Source: RYN-133 sp963754285 (GTDB lineage Bacteria > Actinomycetota > Actinomycetes > Mycobacteriales > Jatrophihabitantaceae). Taken from it: a stretch of DNA of 64,000 bases. The DNA lies in contig CAVWFN010000008.1 of assembly GCA_963754285.1 (NCBI GenBank), forward strand, positions 251,403-315,402, read 5' to 3'. The position numbers and the translations under genes are program-made. This document shows positions 48,349-57,259 of the stretch, piece after piece (position 1 is the stretch's first letter; each line of letters opens with the position of its first letter). The notes under the pieces are model-generated. The model did not search any database and was not told where the DNA came from. It saw nothing but the letters and a program-made list of their open reading frames with translations.

Positions 48349-49544
48349 GCACGATCGACGTCACCGGCGGCGTCGACGGCATCACGGCGCAGATCGACGA
48401 CCTGCTGGCGTTGGCTGCGGTGCTCCGGACGACAAGCATCGCGCTCGAGGACGCGGTCGACGACATCTGCGCTCCCTCGCTGCAGTGGTCGCTCGTCGAC
48501 GTCGAGGCGGGCGATCCCGTCGGGATCGCGTCGGTGCGACGCGAACTCGGCAGGCAGCGCGCCGCACTCCAGCACGCCGATGATGTCGTCGCCTCCCTCG
48601 CGCTGCGTCTGCTCACGACCGCGGCCGCCTACCGCGACGCCGAGCAGAGCGTCGGCAACTCGTTCCTCGACTCGCTCGCGGATTCGTTGTGGGGCAGTAC
48701 GTCGCTGGTGCCACCAGTGCTGATGGCGTCGATGACCGGTCTGCCCGAACACGACTTCTCTCCGCTGTACGCATTGCCGCGACTGCTGTCCCCGCTGGTC
48801 ATCGACGGATCGCCCGTCCTGCACGACCTCGGCCCCGATCCGATCGCGACGATCCCGCCGCGGACGCTGAGCGAGCTCGTCCTCGATCTGTCGACGCGCA
48901 ACCAGGGTCGTCCGGGCGAGATCTCGGTGTCGTTCGTGACCGGTGCCGACGGGGTCCGCCGTGCCATCGTCGACATACCCGGGACGAAGTCGTGGAATCC
49001 CGCGCCGGTCGCCGACGTGACCAGCGTGGGCACCGACATCCTCGCCATCGCCGAGCACGACACGTCCTACGAACAGGGTGTGTTCGAGGCGCTTCGCGAT
49101 GCCGGGGTCCGGCCCGACGTCCCGGTCATGCTGGTCGGCCACAGCGAGGGTGGCATCGTCGCGGTGAACGCCGCCCGCGACGCGGCCACGTCGGGACGGT
49201 TCCGCATCACCCACGTCGTCACGGCCGGCTCACCCGTCGGTGCGCTTGCCGGCGACCTGCCCGCGAACGTGCAACTGCTCGCGCTCGAGAACACCGCCGA
49301 CATCGTGCCGGGGCTCGACGGCGTGCCCAATCCCGATCGGCCCAACGTCACCACGGTGCGCGCGGACGAGCAGCACGGCAGCATCGGAGCCGACCACGAC
49401 CTGCAGCAGAGCTACGAACCTGAGGCGGTGAGCGCACAGACCGCCGGCAACGGATCGGTCGATGCATTCCTGCGCAGCGCCGACGGGTTCCTCTCGAGCG
49501 ACACGATGACGACGCACGCGTACCAGATCACTCGCTCACCGTGA
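48345..49544 (+). CDS. Serine hydrolase (lipase/esterase-like) with helical N-terminal domain
   Basis: 399 aa. The first ~110 residues are helical (DDLLALAAVLRTTSIALEDA, RRELGRQRAALQHADDVVAS), again resembling an ESX/WXG-like partner. The rest is alpha/beta hydrolase-like with the nucleophile elbow VGHSEGGIVAV, an aspartate in ENTADIVPGLDG and a histidine candidate in EQHGSIGADHDL. No signal peptide. Paired with the small WXG-like gene by a 4-bp overlap, suggesting a two-part, possibly secreted or surface system. GTG start 48345. Substrate unknown. Confidence 0.7.
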   Translation: MSTIDVTGGVDGITAQIDDLLALAAVLRTTSIALEDAVDDICAPSLQWSLVDVEAGDPVGIASVRRELGRQRAALQHADDVVASLALRLLTTAAAYRDAEQSVGNSFLDSLADSLWGSTSLVPPVLMASMTGLPEHDFSPLYALPRLLSPLVIDGSPVLHDLGPDPIATIPPRTLSELVLDLSTRNQGRPGEISVSFVTGADGVRRAIVDIPGTKSWNPAPVADVTSVGTDILAIAEHDTSYEQGVFEALRDAGVRPDVPVMLVGHSEGGIVAVNAARDAATSGRFRITHVVTAGSPVGALAGDLPANVQLLALENTADIVPGLDGVPNPDRPNVTTVRADEQHGSIGADHDLQQSYEPEAVSAQTAGNGSVDAFLRSADGFLSSDTMTTHAYQITRSP

Positions 49545-49614
49545 GCTTCGGTGACGGTCACCGTTGCGCAATCTCTCACTTGCCCTTCTGCCCGACCTGA
49601 ACGAAGGTTTGCAC

Positions 49615-51243
49615 ATGCAGGGACTGATGCAGGACACGCAGCTCACGTCGAACTGGATCTTCAACCGTGGTGGCCGCTACTTCGGTACGAAGACCGTCGT
49701 CACCAACACCAAGGACGGGCTGCAGACGAGCACGTTCGCAGACGTCCAGGACGAAGCACGCAAGATCGCCTCGGCGCTCGACACGTTCGGCGTCTCCGAC
49801 CAGGGCCGCGTCGCCACCTTCGCGTGGAACAGCGCACGGCACCTCGCGCTCTACTTCGCGATTCCCGGCACCGGTCGGGTCATGCACACCGCGAACATCC
49901 GCTACTTTCCCGAGCAGTTGATCTACACGGTCAATCACGCCGAGGACGAGGTCGTCTTCGTCGACCGGTCGCTGGTCGGGATGTTCGCCAAGTACCTGCC
50001 CGAGCTCGACACCGTCAAGCACGTCGTGGTGATGGACGACGGCGCCGACGAAGAGCTCCCCGACGACTCACGCGTCGTCCGCTACGAGGACGTCGTGGGC
50101 GGCGCCGACCCGATCGACTTCACCGACCGCGTCGACGACGAGCGGCAGGGCGCGGCGATCTGCTACACGACGGGCACGACGGGCAATCCGAAGGGCGTCT
50201 TCTACAGCCACCGGTCGATGTGGCTGCATTCGAATGCGTGCCTGTCGACGTCCACCTTCGCCCTGCGCGAGAGCGATCGCATCCTGCCTGTCGTCCCGAT
50301 GTTCCACGCGAACGCGTGGGGGCTGCCGTACGCCGCGTTCATGGCCGGCTCGTCGTTCGTCATGCCCGGTCCGGACCTGTCTCCGGCGACCCTGGTCGGG
50401 CTGATCGAGTCGCAGAAGGTCACGGTCGCGGCGGGCGTCCCCACGATCTGGATGGGCATGGTGCCGATGCTCAAGGACCACGACCTGTCCTCGCTGCGCA
50501 CCATCGTCTGCGGCGGATCGGCCGTGCCGAAGGTCCTCTCGGAGGCCTGGCGAGAAGCACTCGGCATGCCGATCACTCAAGCCTGGGGCATGACCGAGAC
50601 CTCGCCGCTGGCGACGGTCTGGATCGAACGCTCCGAGATCGCCGACGAGCCCGAGGACGCGAAGGCCGATCTGCGCACCGGCGTGGGCATCTGCCCGCCC
50701 GGCGTCGAGCTGCGCATCGTCGACTCCGACACGCGCGAGGAACTGCCCTGGGACGACGAGGCGACCGGCGAGATCGAGTGCAAGGGGCCATGGGTCGCCA
50801 AGCAGTACTACAAGACCGACGAGCCCGGTGATCAGTTCTCGCCGGACGGCTGGCTGCGCACCGGCGACGTCGCGGCGATCAGCCCACTCGGCTACGTCCG
50901 CCTCGTCGACCGCACCAAGGACCTCGTGAAGTCCGGCGGTGAGTGGATCAGTTCTGTCGCGCTCGAGAACGAGATCATGGGCCATCCCAAGGTCTCCGAA
51001 GCAGCGGTGATCGCCGTCGCGCACCCGAAATGGTCCGAGCGGCCGCTGGCCTGCGTCGTGCTCAAGGACGGTGAGAGCCTCGACAAGGAGGAACTGCGCA
51101 CATATCTGGCCGAACGGCTTGGGAAGTGGCAGGTACCGGACGATGTGGTGTTCATCGACGAAATACCGAAGACCAGTGTCGGGAAGTTCTCGAAGAAGAC
51201 ATTGCGCGACCGGTTCGCCGACTACGTCCTCCCGGACGCCTGA
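49615..51243 (+). CDS. Medium/long-chain fatty-acid-CoA ligase
   Basis: 542-aa ANL enzyme of the AlkK-like group: CYTTGTTGNPKGVFYSHRSM, WGMTETSPLATVW, GWLRTGDVAAISPLGYVRLV and a C-terminal lysine in KTSVGKFSKKTL. It activates fatty acids to acyl-CoA. ATG 49615 has GAAGG 6-8 nt before it and matches the family start MQDTQLTSNWIF. A second, different acyl-CoA synthetase is at 13.1 kb. Monocistronic; 70 bp separate it from the hydrolase gene. Confidence 0.92.
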   Translation: MQGLMQDTQLTSNWIFNRGGRYFGTKTVVTNTKDGLQTSTFADVQDEARKIASALDTFGVSDQGRVATFAWNSARHLALYFAIPGTGRVMHTANIRYFPEQLIYTVNHAEDEVVFVDRSLVGMFAKYLPELDTVKHVVVMDDGADEELPDDSRVVRYEDVVGGADPIDFTDRVDDERQGAAICYTTGTTGNPKGVFYSHRSMWLHSNACLSTSTFALRESDRILPVVPMFHANAWGLPYAAFMAGSSFVMPGPDLSPATLVGLIESQKVTVAAGVPTIWMGMVPMLKDHDLSSLRTIVCGGSAVPKVLSEAWREALGMPITQAWGMTETSPLATVWIERSEIADEPEDAKADLRTGVGICPPGVELRIVDSDTREELPWDDEATGEIECKGPWVAKQYYKTDEPGDQFSPDGWLRTGDVAAISPLGYVRLVDRTKDLVKSGGEWISSVALENEIMGHPKVSEAAVIAVAHPKWSERPLACVVLKDGESLDKEELRTYLAERLGKWQVPDDVVFIDEIPKTSVGKFSKKTLRDRFADYVLPDA

Positions 51244-51354
51244 CCTTCAGCGCGGTTCGAGTGACCGGTTCGGGGACAAAAGTCCGATCCGTCCGCGTGT
51301 CGTAACACGAGCACCTCTTGTCACACCAGTAACGTAGATGATTTGATCAATGCT

Positions 51355-51375
51355 GTCCCCGACAGACTCGGGGAC
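51355..51375 (+). promoter_or_regulatory. Hairpin in the 5' region of the secreted repeat protein gene
   Basis: GTCCCCGA / TCGGGGAC, 8-bp perfect stem with loop CAGAC, about 85 nt before the next start. The 215-bp gap 51244-51458 also contains GGGACAAAAGTCC and the AT-richer block CTTGTCACACCAGTAACGTA. This may be a terminator of the ligase gene or part of a leader. Confidence 0.4.
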
Positions 51376-51458
51376 GGACGCGCGGGGGCACGTCAGCGTT
51401 CGAGACGAGCGCCGTCCGGCACCACAGGTGACCGGAGGGCACTACGCCACCTGGATCG

Positions 51459-54275
51459 ATGCTCATGCCTGCTCCGCGCCTTCCCCGCCGCACGACGCTC
51501 GCGCTCACCGCGATCGCGCTCACCGTCGTGAGCCTCGTCGCCGGACCCAGCGCCGTCGCCCACGCCGGGTCGCTGCCCTTCGGCGGCATCTACTCGATGC
51601 ACCGCTCCGGCTACGCCGTGGTCATCGACGGCTGGGCGAACGACACCGACACCACGACACCCGTCGTGGTGCACGTGCGCGTCGACAACGTCCGCGTGGC
51701 AAACGCGACGGCGAACAAGCCGACCCCGACGCACGGTCACCGCGGGTTCTCGATCACCGTTCCCCTGACCTCCGGGCCGCACGGGGTCTGCGTGCGCGCG
51801 CAAAACGCTCCGGACTCGAGCCAGAACACCCTGCTCGGATGCCGCACGATCAACTACGACTACAACCCCAAGGGCGACTTCACGCTCGTCCAGACGCCCG
51901 GCGCTCTCACCGCCACCGGCTGGGCCATCGACTTCGACGCGCCACGGCAGACGGTCGGCTACGCCATCCGCATGGATCACAAGCAGGTCGCGCACGGCGC
52001 GGCCGATGCCGTCGACAACGCGCTGAGCACACAGTTCCACAGCGCCGGGGTGAACCACGGCTTCTCGGTGACGTTCCCGGTCACCGAGGGGACGCACCGC
52101 GTGTGCCTGCAGGTGTTCAACCTCGGCGAGGGCTCGAACTCGATCCCGAAGTGCTTCGACCCGATGAAGGTGAACTTCAGCCCGACGGGCGCGGTCACCT
52201 CGCTGAGCCAGGTTCCCGGTGGGATCAGCATCGGCGGCTACGCGCTCGACCCGGACACGACCGCGCCGACCTCGGTCAGCGTCTCCGGCGCCGCCGGGAC
52301 GACTCTCGGACGGCTGCAGGCCAACGGCGCGGGCGGACCGAAGCCCGGGCACGCGTTCTCGGGCACGATCATCCTGCCGGGACGCGCCCTCACTCCCGGT
52401 CCTCGCACGTTCTGCGTCCTCGCCCGCAACCTCGGCCAGTACGGAGAGGACCGCAGCATCGGCTGCCGGACCGCGAACTTCAACTGGAACCCGACCGCCA
52501 GCGTGACCCGCGCCGTGCAGCAGGGCGCGAACGCCGTCGTGTCCGGCTGGGCGAGTGACCCCGACACGACCGCGCCGATCACGGTGCGCATGACCGTCGA
52601 CGGCAACGCGGCCGGCTCGGTGCTCGCCAACGGCACCGGCGGCAGCCACAGCGGGCACGCCTTCAGCGCGTCGATCAAGGTGCCCGACGGCAAGCACACC
52701 GTGTGTGCGATCGGGCTCAACACGAAGTACGGCTCCGGCGACAGCACCCCGAGCTGCACCACGGTGACCATGAACCTCGACCCCTACGGCGCCTTCGAGT
52801 CCGTGGCCCGCGCCGCGAACGGCGGGTCGAACATCGTCGCGAAGGGCTGGGCCATCGACCCCGAGACGACGGACCCGATCAACGTCCAGGTCAGCGTCGA
52901 TGGCACTGTCACAACGGTGAAGGCCAACGTCAGCCGTCCGGACGTCGCGACCGCGCACCCCGGCGCGGGTGCGTTGCACGGCTTCCAGACCAACATCGCC
53001 GAACTGTCGACCGACGGTGAGCACAACGTGTGCGTCAGCGCGGTCAACGTCGGCGGCGGGTCGCGGGCGACGGTGCCGCTCGGCTGCAAGATCGTCGATG
53101 CGGTCAACCCGACCGTCCCGGCCGCGCCGACGCATGTCAGCGCGATCGGCGGCTACGGCGGCGCCCAGGTCACGTGGCAGCAGTCGCCGAGTGACGGCGG
53201 CGCACCGTGGACCGGCTACGTCGTCAAGGCGCTGCCGAACGGGCCGTCGGTCACGGTCGCGCCGGGCGTGTTCTCGGCGACGTTGACCGGTTTGAAGTCG
53301 GCGACGCAGTACACCTTCTCGGTACGGGCGAACAACATCGCCGGCTCGTCGATCGCGGCGGTCTCGTCGGCGATCAAGACGCAGAAGTCGCCGCCGCCGC
53401 AGACCTCGCCCGCGCCGATCTCGACGAGCCGGTACATCCGTAACATCACCGGCGCCTCGCGCGGCGACCTGGCGACGATGCGCGCCGAAGGCGTCGCGGA
53501 CGCACGGGCCAACCCGTCCGGGCACAGTTACCTCAGCGTGCTCGCCGTCGGCGGGCAGGACGAGTCGCGGCAGGGCGTGATCCTCAGCGCCGGCATCAGG
53601 TTCGTCTCGTACAGCGACCTGGTGAAGGACTTGCAGTCCTACGTCGACGGGTACGCGAGCCAGCAGCGCCCGAGCGCACCGCTGACGATCGCGATCGCGA
53701 CGAACAACGACATCGACGTGTCGCACTCGAGCGGTATCAGTTTCGCCAACCACGTCATCGATCCGGTGCAGTCGTACGCGCGGCGCTACCCGGGCATCAC
53801 GATCGCCGGCTCCGACGACATGGAGCCCGGCTTCCGCGCCGGCTACTCGGCAACCAAGGCGTGGCTGCAGGGTTACCTCAGCGCGACGAGTGCGCCGTTC
53901 GTGTTCACCGGGTCGGCTGACGGGTGCGCGTGGAGCTACTCCGGCGGTTCGTGCAACAACGGGTGGACGATGGCCGACTTGTACTACCTCACCGCCGGCG
54001 CGTATCCGGTCCGGATGATCAACCTGCCGCAGATCTACAACACGACGATGGCGGCGCAGTGGCGCTACATCTCGATGACCGGCGTGCTTGCGCATCATCC
54101 GCGAATCAACTTCGGTGGCGCCCTGACCGAATGGACGGCGTGCCGCCAGGCGCAGTCGTGCGGCAGCCTGACCGCCAACTCGGCGTGGCGGGCGATGTGG
54201 TCGCAGTTGCGCGCCGAGCCGGCGCTGCGGCCCAACAGCCTGCCGTACTCGACCGACCTGCGGATCGACAGTTGA
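51459..54275 (+). CDS. Large secreted modular protein: five ~100-residue repeats, FN3 domain, C-terminal barrel-like domain
   Basis: 938 aa. Signal peptide (RRTTLALTAIALTVVSLVAG, cleavage near AHA-GS, residue ~36). Five repeats of 96-104 residues with a GWAxDPDTTxPxxVxVxVDG core begin near residues 57, 153, 257, 361 and 462; each has a later GHAFS-type strand and a VCxxxxN cysteine strand. A fibronectin type III domain follows (~557-645), then a ~270-residue domain with IAIATNNDIDVSHSS, SDDMEPGFR, GWTMADLYYL and WRYISMTG, perhaps a glycoside-hydrolase-like barrel. Likely an exported adhesin or polysaccharide-acting enzyme. ATG 51459 or 51465. The DUF4232 gene overlaps its stop. Confidence 0.8.
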   Translation: MLMPAPRLPRRTTLALTAIALTVVSLVAGPSAVAHAGSLPFGGIYSMHRSGYAVVIDGWANDTDTTTPVVVHVRVDNVRVANATANKPTPTHGHRGFSITVPLTSGPHGVCVRAQNAPDSSQNTLLGCRTINYDYNPKGDFTLVQTPGALTATGWAIDFDAPRQTVGYAIRMDHKQVAHGAADAVDNALSTQFHSAGVNHGFSVTFPVTEGTHRVCLQVFNLGEGSNSIPKCFDPMKVNFSPTGAVTSLSQVPGGISIGGYALDPDTTAPTSVSVSGAAGTTLGRLQANGAGGPKPGHAFSGTIILPGRALTPGPRTFCVLARNLGQYGEDRSIGCRTANFNWNPTASVTRAVQQGANAVVSGWASDPDTTAPITVRMTVDGNAAGSVLANGTGGSHSGHAFSASIKVPDGKHTVCAIGLNTKYGSGDSTPSCTTVTMNLDPYGAFESVARAANGGSNIVAKGWAIDPETTDPINVQVSVDGTVTTVKANVSRPDVATAHPGAGALHGFQTNIAELSTDGEHNVCVSAVNVGGGSRATVPLGCKIVDAVNPTVPAAPTHVSAIGGYGGAQVTWQQSPSDGGAPWTGYVVKALPNGPSVTVAPGVFSATLTGLKSATQYTFSVRANNIAGSSIAAVSSAIKTQKSPPPQTSPAPISTSRYIRNITGASRGDLATMRAEGVADARANPSGHSYLSVLAVGGQDESRQGVILSAGIRFVSYSDLVKDLQSYVDGYASQQRPSAPLTIAIATNNDIDVSHSSGISFANHVIDPVQSYARRYPGITIAGSDDMEPGFRAGYSATKAWLQGYLSATSAPFVFTGSADGCAWSYSGGSCNNGWTMADLYYLTAGAYPVRMINLPQIYNTTMAAQWRYISMTGVLAHHPRINFGGALTEWTACRQAQSCGSLTANSAWRAMWSQLRAEPALRPNSLPYSTDLRIDS

Positions 54276-54937
54276 GGCACTGGCCGCTCCTGGCCGCGCT
54301 CGTCGCGGTCGTGCTCGCCGCCGTGGCGTGCACGTCGTCGACTGCCGGCCCGGTGGCGTCCACGCCGGTGAGCACGCCGACGCTGTCGAGCGTGCCGCCG
54401 ACGTCGTCGTCGGCCCCGACGAGCTCCACGCCACCCTCGTCGTCCGCGTCGTCCTCGCCGAAACCGACGCACACCCGAACGCGTCCGCCGCGGCCGACGC
54501 ACAGCGCGACCACGAGTTCGTCTGCACCCGCACCGCCGTCGACGACACCCCCGCCGTCCGGGCCGCAACCGTGCACGGCAGACCAGCTCAAAGTCAGCGC
54601 GGTGCGCGGCGGAGCATTCCAGGGCCAGGAGATCGCCGGGCTGTTGTGGACGAACACGTCCGACACGACGTGCACGATGCGCGGCTACGCGTTCGCGCAG
54701 CTGCATTACAAGGGTCAGCCGCTCGGCAAGCCGGCCAAGGATGATCCCGGTCCGATGCGCACGATCGTGCTGCGTCCGGGCAAGGCGGCGCAGGCGCAGC
54801 TCACGGCCGTCACCACGTGCCAGGCACCGATCTCGGACCATGTCGTCGAGGTCGCCCCCGACACGCACGAGGCCCAAAGCGTGGTCATGCAACTGCGCGG
54901 ATGTTCGCTCAGCATCGACCCGGTCGAGGCCGGCTGA
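54272..54937 (+). CDS. DUF4232 lipoprotein
   Basis: 221 aa. TTG start at 54272 overlaps the preceding stop (TTGA). Lipoprotein signal LLAALVAVVLAAVAC, a ~75-residue Ser/Thr/Pro linker suitable for crossing the wall, then a DUF4232 domain with four cysteines: CTADQLKV, TCTMRGYAFAQLH, CQAPISDH and LRGCSLSI. Exposed on the cell surface. Coupling to the secreted repeat protein suggests they act together. A start further upstream in this frame is rejected because it lies wholly inside the previous gene. Confidence 0.85.
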   Translation: MRHWPLLAALVAVVLAAVACTSSTAGPVASTPVSTPTLSSVPPTSSSAPTSSTPPSSSASSSPKPTHTRTRPPRPTHSATTSSSAPAPPSTTPPPSGPQPCTADQLKVSAVRGGAFQGQEIAGLLWTNTSDTTCTMRGYAFAQLHYKGQPLGKPAKDDPGPMRTIVLRPGKAAQAQLTAVTTCQAPISDHVVEVAPDTHEAQSVVMQLRGCSLSIDPVEAG

Positions 54938-54961
54938 CCCATTCGGGCAGGATTGCTGCAC

Positions 54962-56149
54962 GTGGGTGCGCGCGGGTGGTTCCTGGTCTCCGCGCTCGCG
55001 CTGACCGGACTGTCGATGCGGACCGCCGTCACCAGCGTGGGCGCGGTGCTCGACAACATCGAGTCGGGACTGCACACCTCGTCCAGCATCTCCGGGGTGC
55101 TCACGACCCTGCCGGTGATCTGCTTCGCCGGACTCGGTGCGGCGACGCCGCGCCTCGCGGCGCGGTTCGGCGCGCACCGCATGGTCGTGGCCGGCTTGAT
55201 CGCGGCCACAATCGGGACGCTGCTGCGCGCCACGGTCGGGTCGCCGTGGGTGTTCCTGGTGTTCAGCCTGCTCGCGCTCGCCGGCGGTGCAGTGGCCAAC
55301 GTGTTGCTGCCGTCGCTGGTCAAGGCGCACTTCCCGACGCGGATCGGGCAGATGACCGCGGTGTACACGACTGCGCTTGCCGTCGGAACGACGGCCGGTG
55401 CGGGACTCACCGTCCCGATCGGCGATATCGGCAACGGGTGGCGGTTCGGGATCGGGTCGTGGGCGGTGTTCGACCTCCTCGCGATCCTTCCGTGGCTGGT
55501 GACGCTGCGTGGTGAGCGAACGGGCCGTTCGCTCACGCCTCGGCTGCACGCGGGAGCGTTCCTTCGCAGCCGTACCGCGTGGTTCCTGACCGCGTTCTTC
55601 GGCATGCAGTCGATGCAGGCCTACATCACGTTCGGCTGGTTCGAGCGGTTCTTGCACGCGCACGACATCTCGTCCAGTACCGCGGGCTGGATGGTCGCGC
55701 TGCTGTCAGCACTCGGCATCCCCACGTCGATCGTCGCGCCGAACGTCCCGGTGCGGTATCACCGACTGTTGATCAACGTCCTGGGGTTGTGCTTCGTCGT
55801 TGCGTACATCGGTCTTGGCGTCGCGCCGACCGGCGGAGCCTGGGTCTGGATGGTGCTCAGCGGCATCGGCAACGGAATGTTCCCCCTGGCACTGACGATG
55901 ATCGGTCTGCGCTCGCGCACGCCGGAGACCACCGGAGCGCTGTCGGCGTTCGTGCAGGTGATCGGCTACATCGTCGCCGGCACCGGTCCGCTGTTGTTCG
56001 GCGTGCTGTACGGCGCCACCGGCTCGTGGGTGCTGCCGCTCGCGCTGTTGTGGATCTCGCTCGCGCTGGCCTGGGTGTTCGGCTGGCTTGCGTGCGCTCC
56101 GAGGTTCGTGGACGACGAACTCGCTGAAGCAGCGCCCGTACCAGCTTGA
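54962..56149 (+). CDS. MFS transporter (CynX/NimT-like)
   Basis: 395 aa, 12 predicted helices. It begins GWFLVSALALTGLSMRTAVT and contains GVLTTLPVICFAGLGAATPR, RFGAHRMVV and ETTGALSAFVQVIGYIVAGT, patterns of the cyanate-permease/CynX group. Exports or imports small anions or drugs; substrate unknown. GTG 54962, with a GCAGGA 9 nt upstream. 24 bp after the DUF4232 stop, so possibly co-transcribed. The hairpin repeat array begins 81 bp after its stop. Confidence 0.85.
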   Translation: MGARGWFLVSALALTGLSMRTAVTSVGAVLDNIESGLHTSSSISGVLTTLPVICFAGLGAATPRLAARFGAHRMVVAGLIAATIGTLLRATVGSPWVFLVFSLLALAGGAVANVLLPSLVKAHFPTRIGQMTAVYTTALAVGTTAGAGLTVPIGDIGNGWRFGIGSWAVFDLLAILPWLVTLRGERTGRSLTPRLHAGAFLRSRTAWFLTAFFGMQSMQAYITFGWFERFLHAHDISSSTAGWMVALLSALGIPTSIVAPNVPVRYHRLLINVLGLCFVVAYIGLGVAPTGGAWVWMVLSGIGNGMFPLALTMIGLRSRTPETTGALSAFVQVIGYIVAGTGPLLFGVLYGATGSWVLPLALLWISLALAWVFGWLACAPRFVDDELAEAAPVPA

Positions 56150-56230
56150 TCAAGGTATCGATCTGGTCGCGGATCGACCTGTCGCGGATCGACCGGATCC
56201 ATACTTCGATCAAGATCCTCAGCGCGGCCT

Positions 56231-57175
56231 GACTACAGCAGCCGCGCGTCAGCCGAGGCTGGGACATGAGCGGTGCAGTCTTGGCCCACGGCGGCCGACC
56301 AGCCCATCCGATGTTTGTGCACCCACGACACCGCCGGCGACACCACGGACCGGCGGCAGGAACGCGACCGTTGTCGTGCGGGACGACAATCAGCAACCTT
56401 CGGTGAACCAGCGGCAGGAACGCGACCGTTGTCGTGCGGGACGACAATCAGCAACCTTCGGTGAACCACAGCGGCAGGAACGCGACCGTTGTCGTGCGGG
56501 ACGACAATCAGCAACCTTCGGTGAACCCGGCGGCAGGAACGCGACCGTTGTCGTGCGGGACGACAATCAGCAACCTTCGGTGAACCACAGCGGGAGATGA
56601 CCACAGCCAGGTAAGCCGCAGCGCGGCCGGCGGCCGAGGCTGGGAGGTGAGCGGTGCAGTCTTGGCCCACGAAAGTCGCCCACCCCATTCGATGCTCGTG
56701 CACCCACGAAGCCGGCGGCGACACCACGGACCGGCGGCAGGAACGCGACCGTTGTCGTCCCACACGACAATCAGCAACCCGCGGTGAACCACCGCGGCAG
56801 ATGACCACAGCCAGGCAGCCGCGACGCGGCCGCCGGCCGAGGCTGGGACGAGAGCGGTGCAGTCTTGGCCCACGAAAGTCGACCACCCCATTCGATGCTC
56901 GTGCACCCACGAAACCGACGGCGACACCACGGACCGGCGGCAGGAGCGCGGCCGTTGTCGTGCGGGACGACAATCAGCAACCTTCGGTGAACCACAGCGC
57001 CGGATGACCACAGCCAGGTAAGCCGCAGCGTCACCGCCAGCCGGCGCTGGGGCGAGAGCGGTGCAGTCTTGGCCCACGAAAGTCGACCACGCCATTCGAT
57101 GCTCGTGCACCCACGAAGCCGGCGGCGACACCACGGACCGGCGGTAGGGACGTGACCGTTGTCGTCTCGCGCGAT
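56231..57175. repeat. Nested tandem repeat array upstream of the DUF222/HNH gene
   Basis: Four long units start at 56231, 56599, 56803 and 57006 (period ~203 bp) with GACCACAGCC, GCCGAGGCTGGGA, GCGGTGCAGTCTTGGCCCAC and GTGCACCCACGA landmarks. The first is expanded to 368 bp by three extra copies of an internal 58-60-bp subunit. Units 2 to 4 each carry one subunit; the last is decayed. No cas genes or unique spacers. The whole 56150-57259 gap is otherwise gene-free; open frames across it on both strands are translations of the repeat. The array ends ~85 bp before the nuclease start. Confidence 0.92.
56353..56588. repeat. 58-60-bp hairpin subunit, four consecutive copies
   Basis: Subunits start at 56353, 56411, 56471 and 56530, further single copies at 56734, 56937 and 57141. 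Each has GCGGCAGGAACGCGACC, then the palindrome TTGTCGT-GCGGG-ACGACAA (7-bp stem, 5-nt loop; first at 56371-56389) and CAGCAACCTTCGGTGAAC. The copy at 56734 keeps the stem but has loop CCCAC; the 57141 copy has lost the right arm. Confidence 0.92.
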
Positions 57176-57246
57176 AGCGGAGAATTTGCTTGTGGAATAA
57201 CGCGATTCTCGCTCACGCAGACCCGAAAACTGTCCGACCCTGCGGT

Positions 57247-57252
57247 TAGCGT
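57247..57252 (+). promoter_or_regulatory. Leaderless-type -10 element of the DUF222/HNH gene
   Basis: TAGCGT, 7 nt, then the ATG at 57260. No ribosome binding site. Confidence 0.45.
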
Positions 57253-57259
57253 ACGGGTC

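Noticed and set aside
56353..56588. Regularly spaced repeats that look like a CRISPR array
   Set aside because: The copies are directly adjacent with no unique spacers, the repeat is 58-60 bp, and no cas genes are present.
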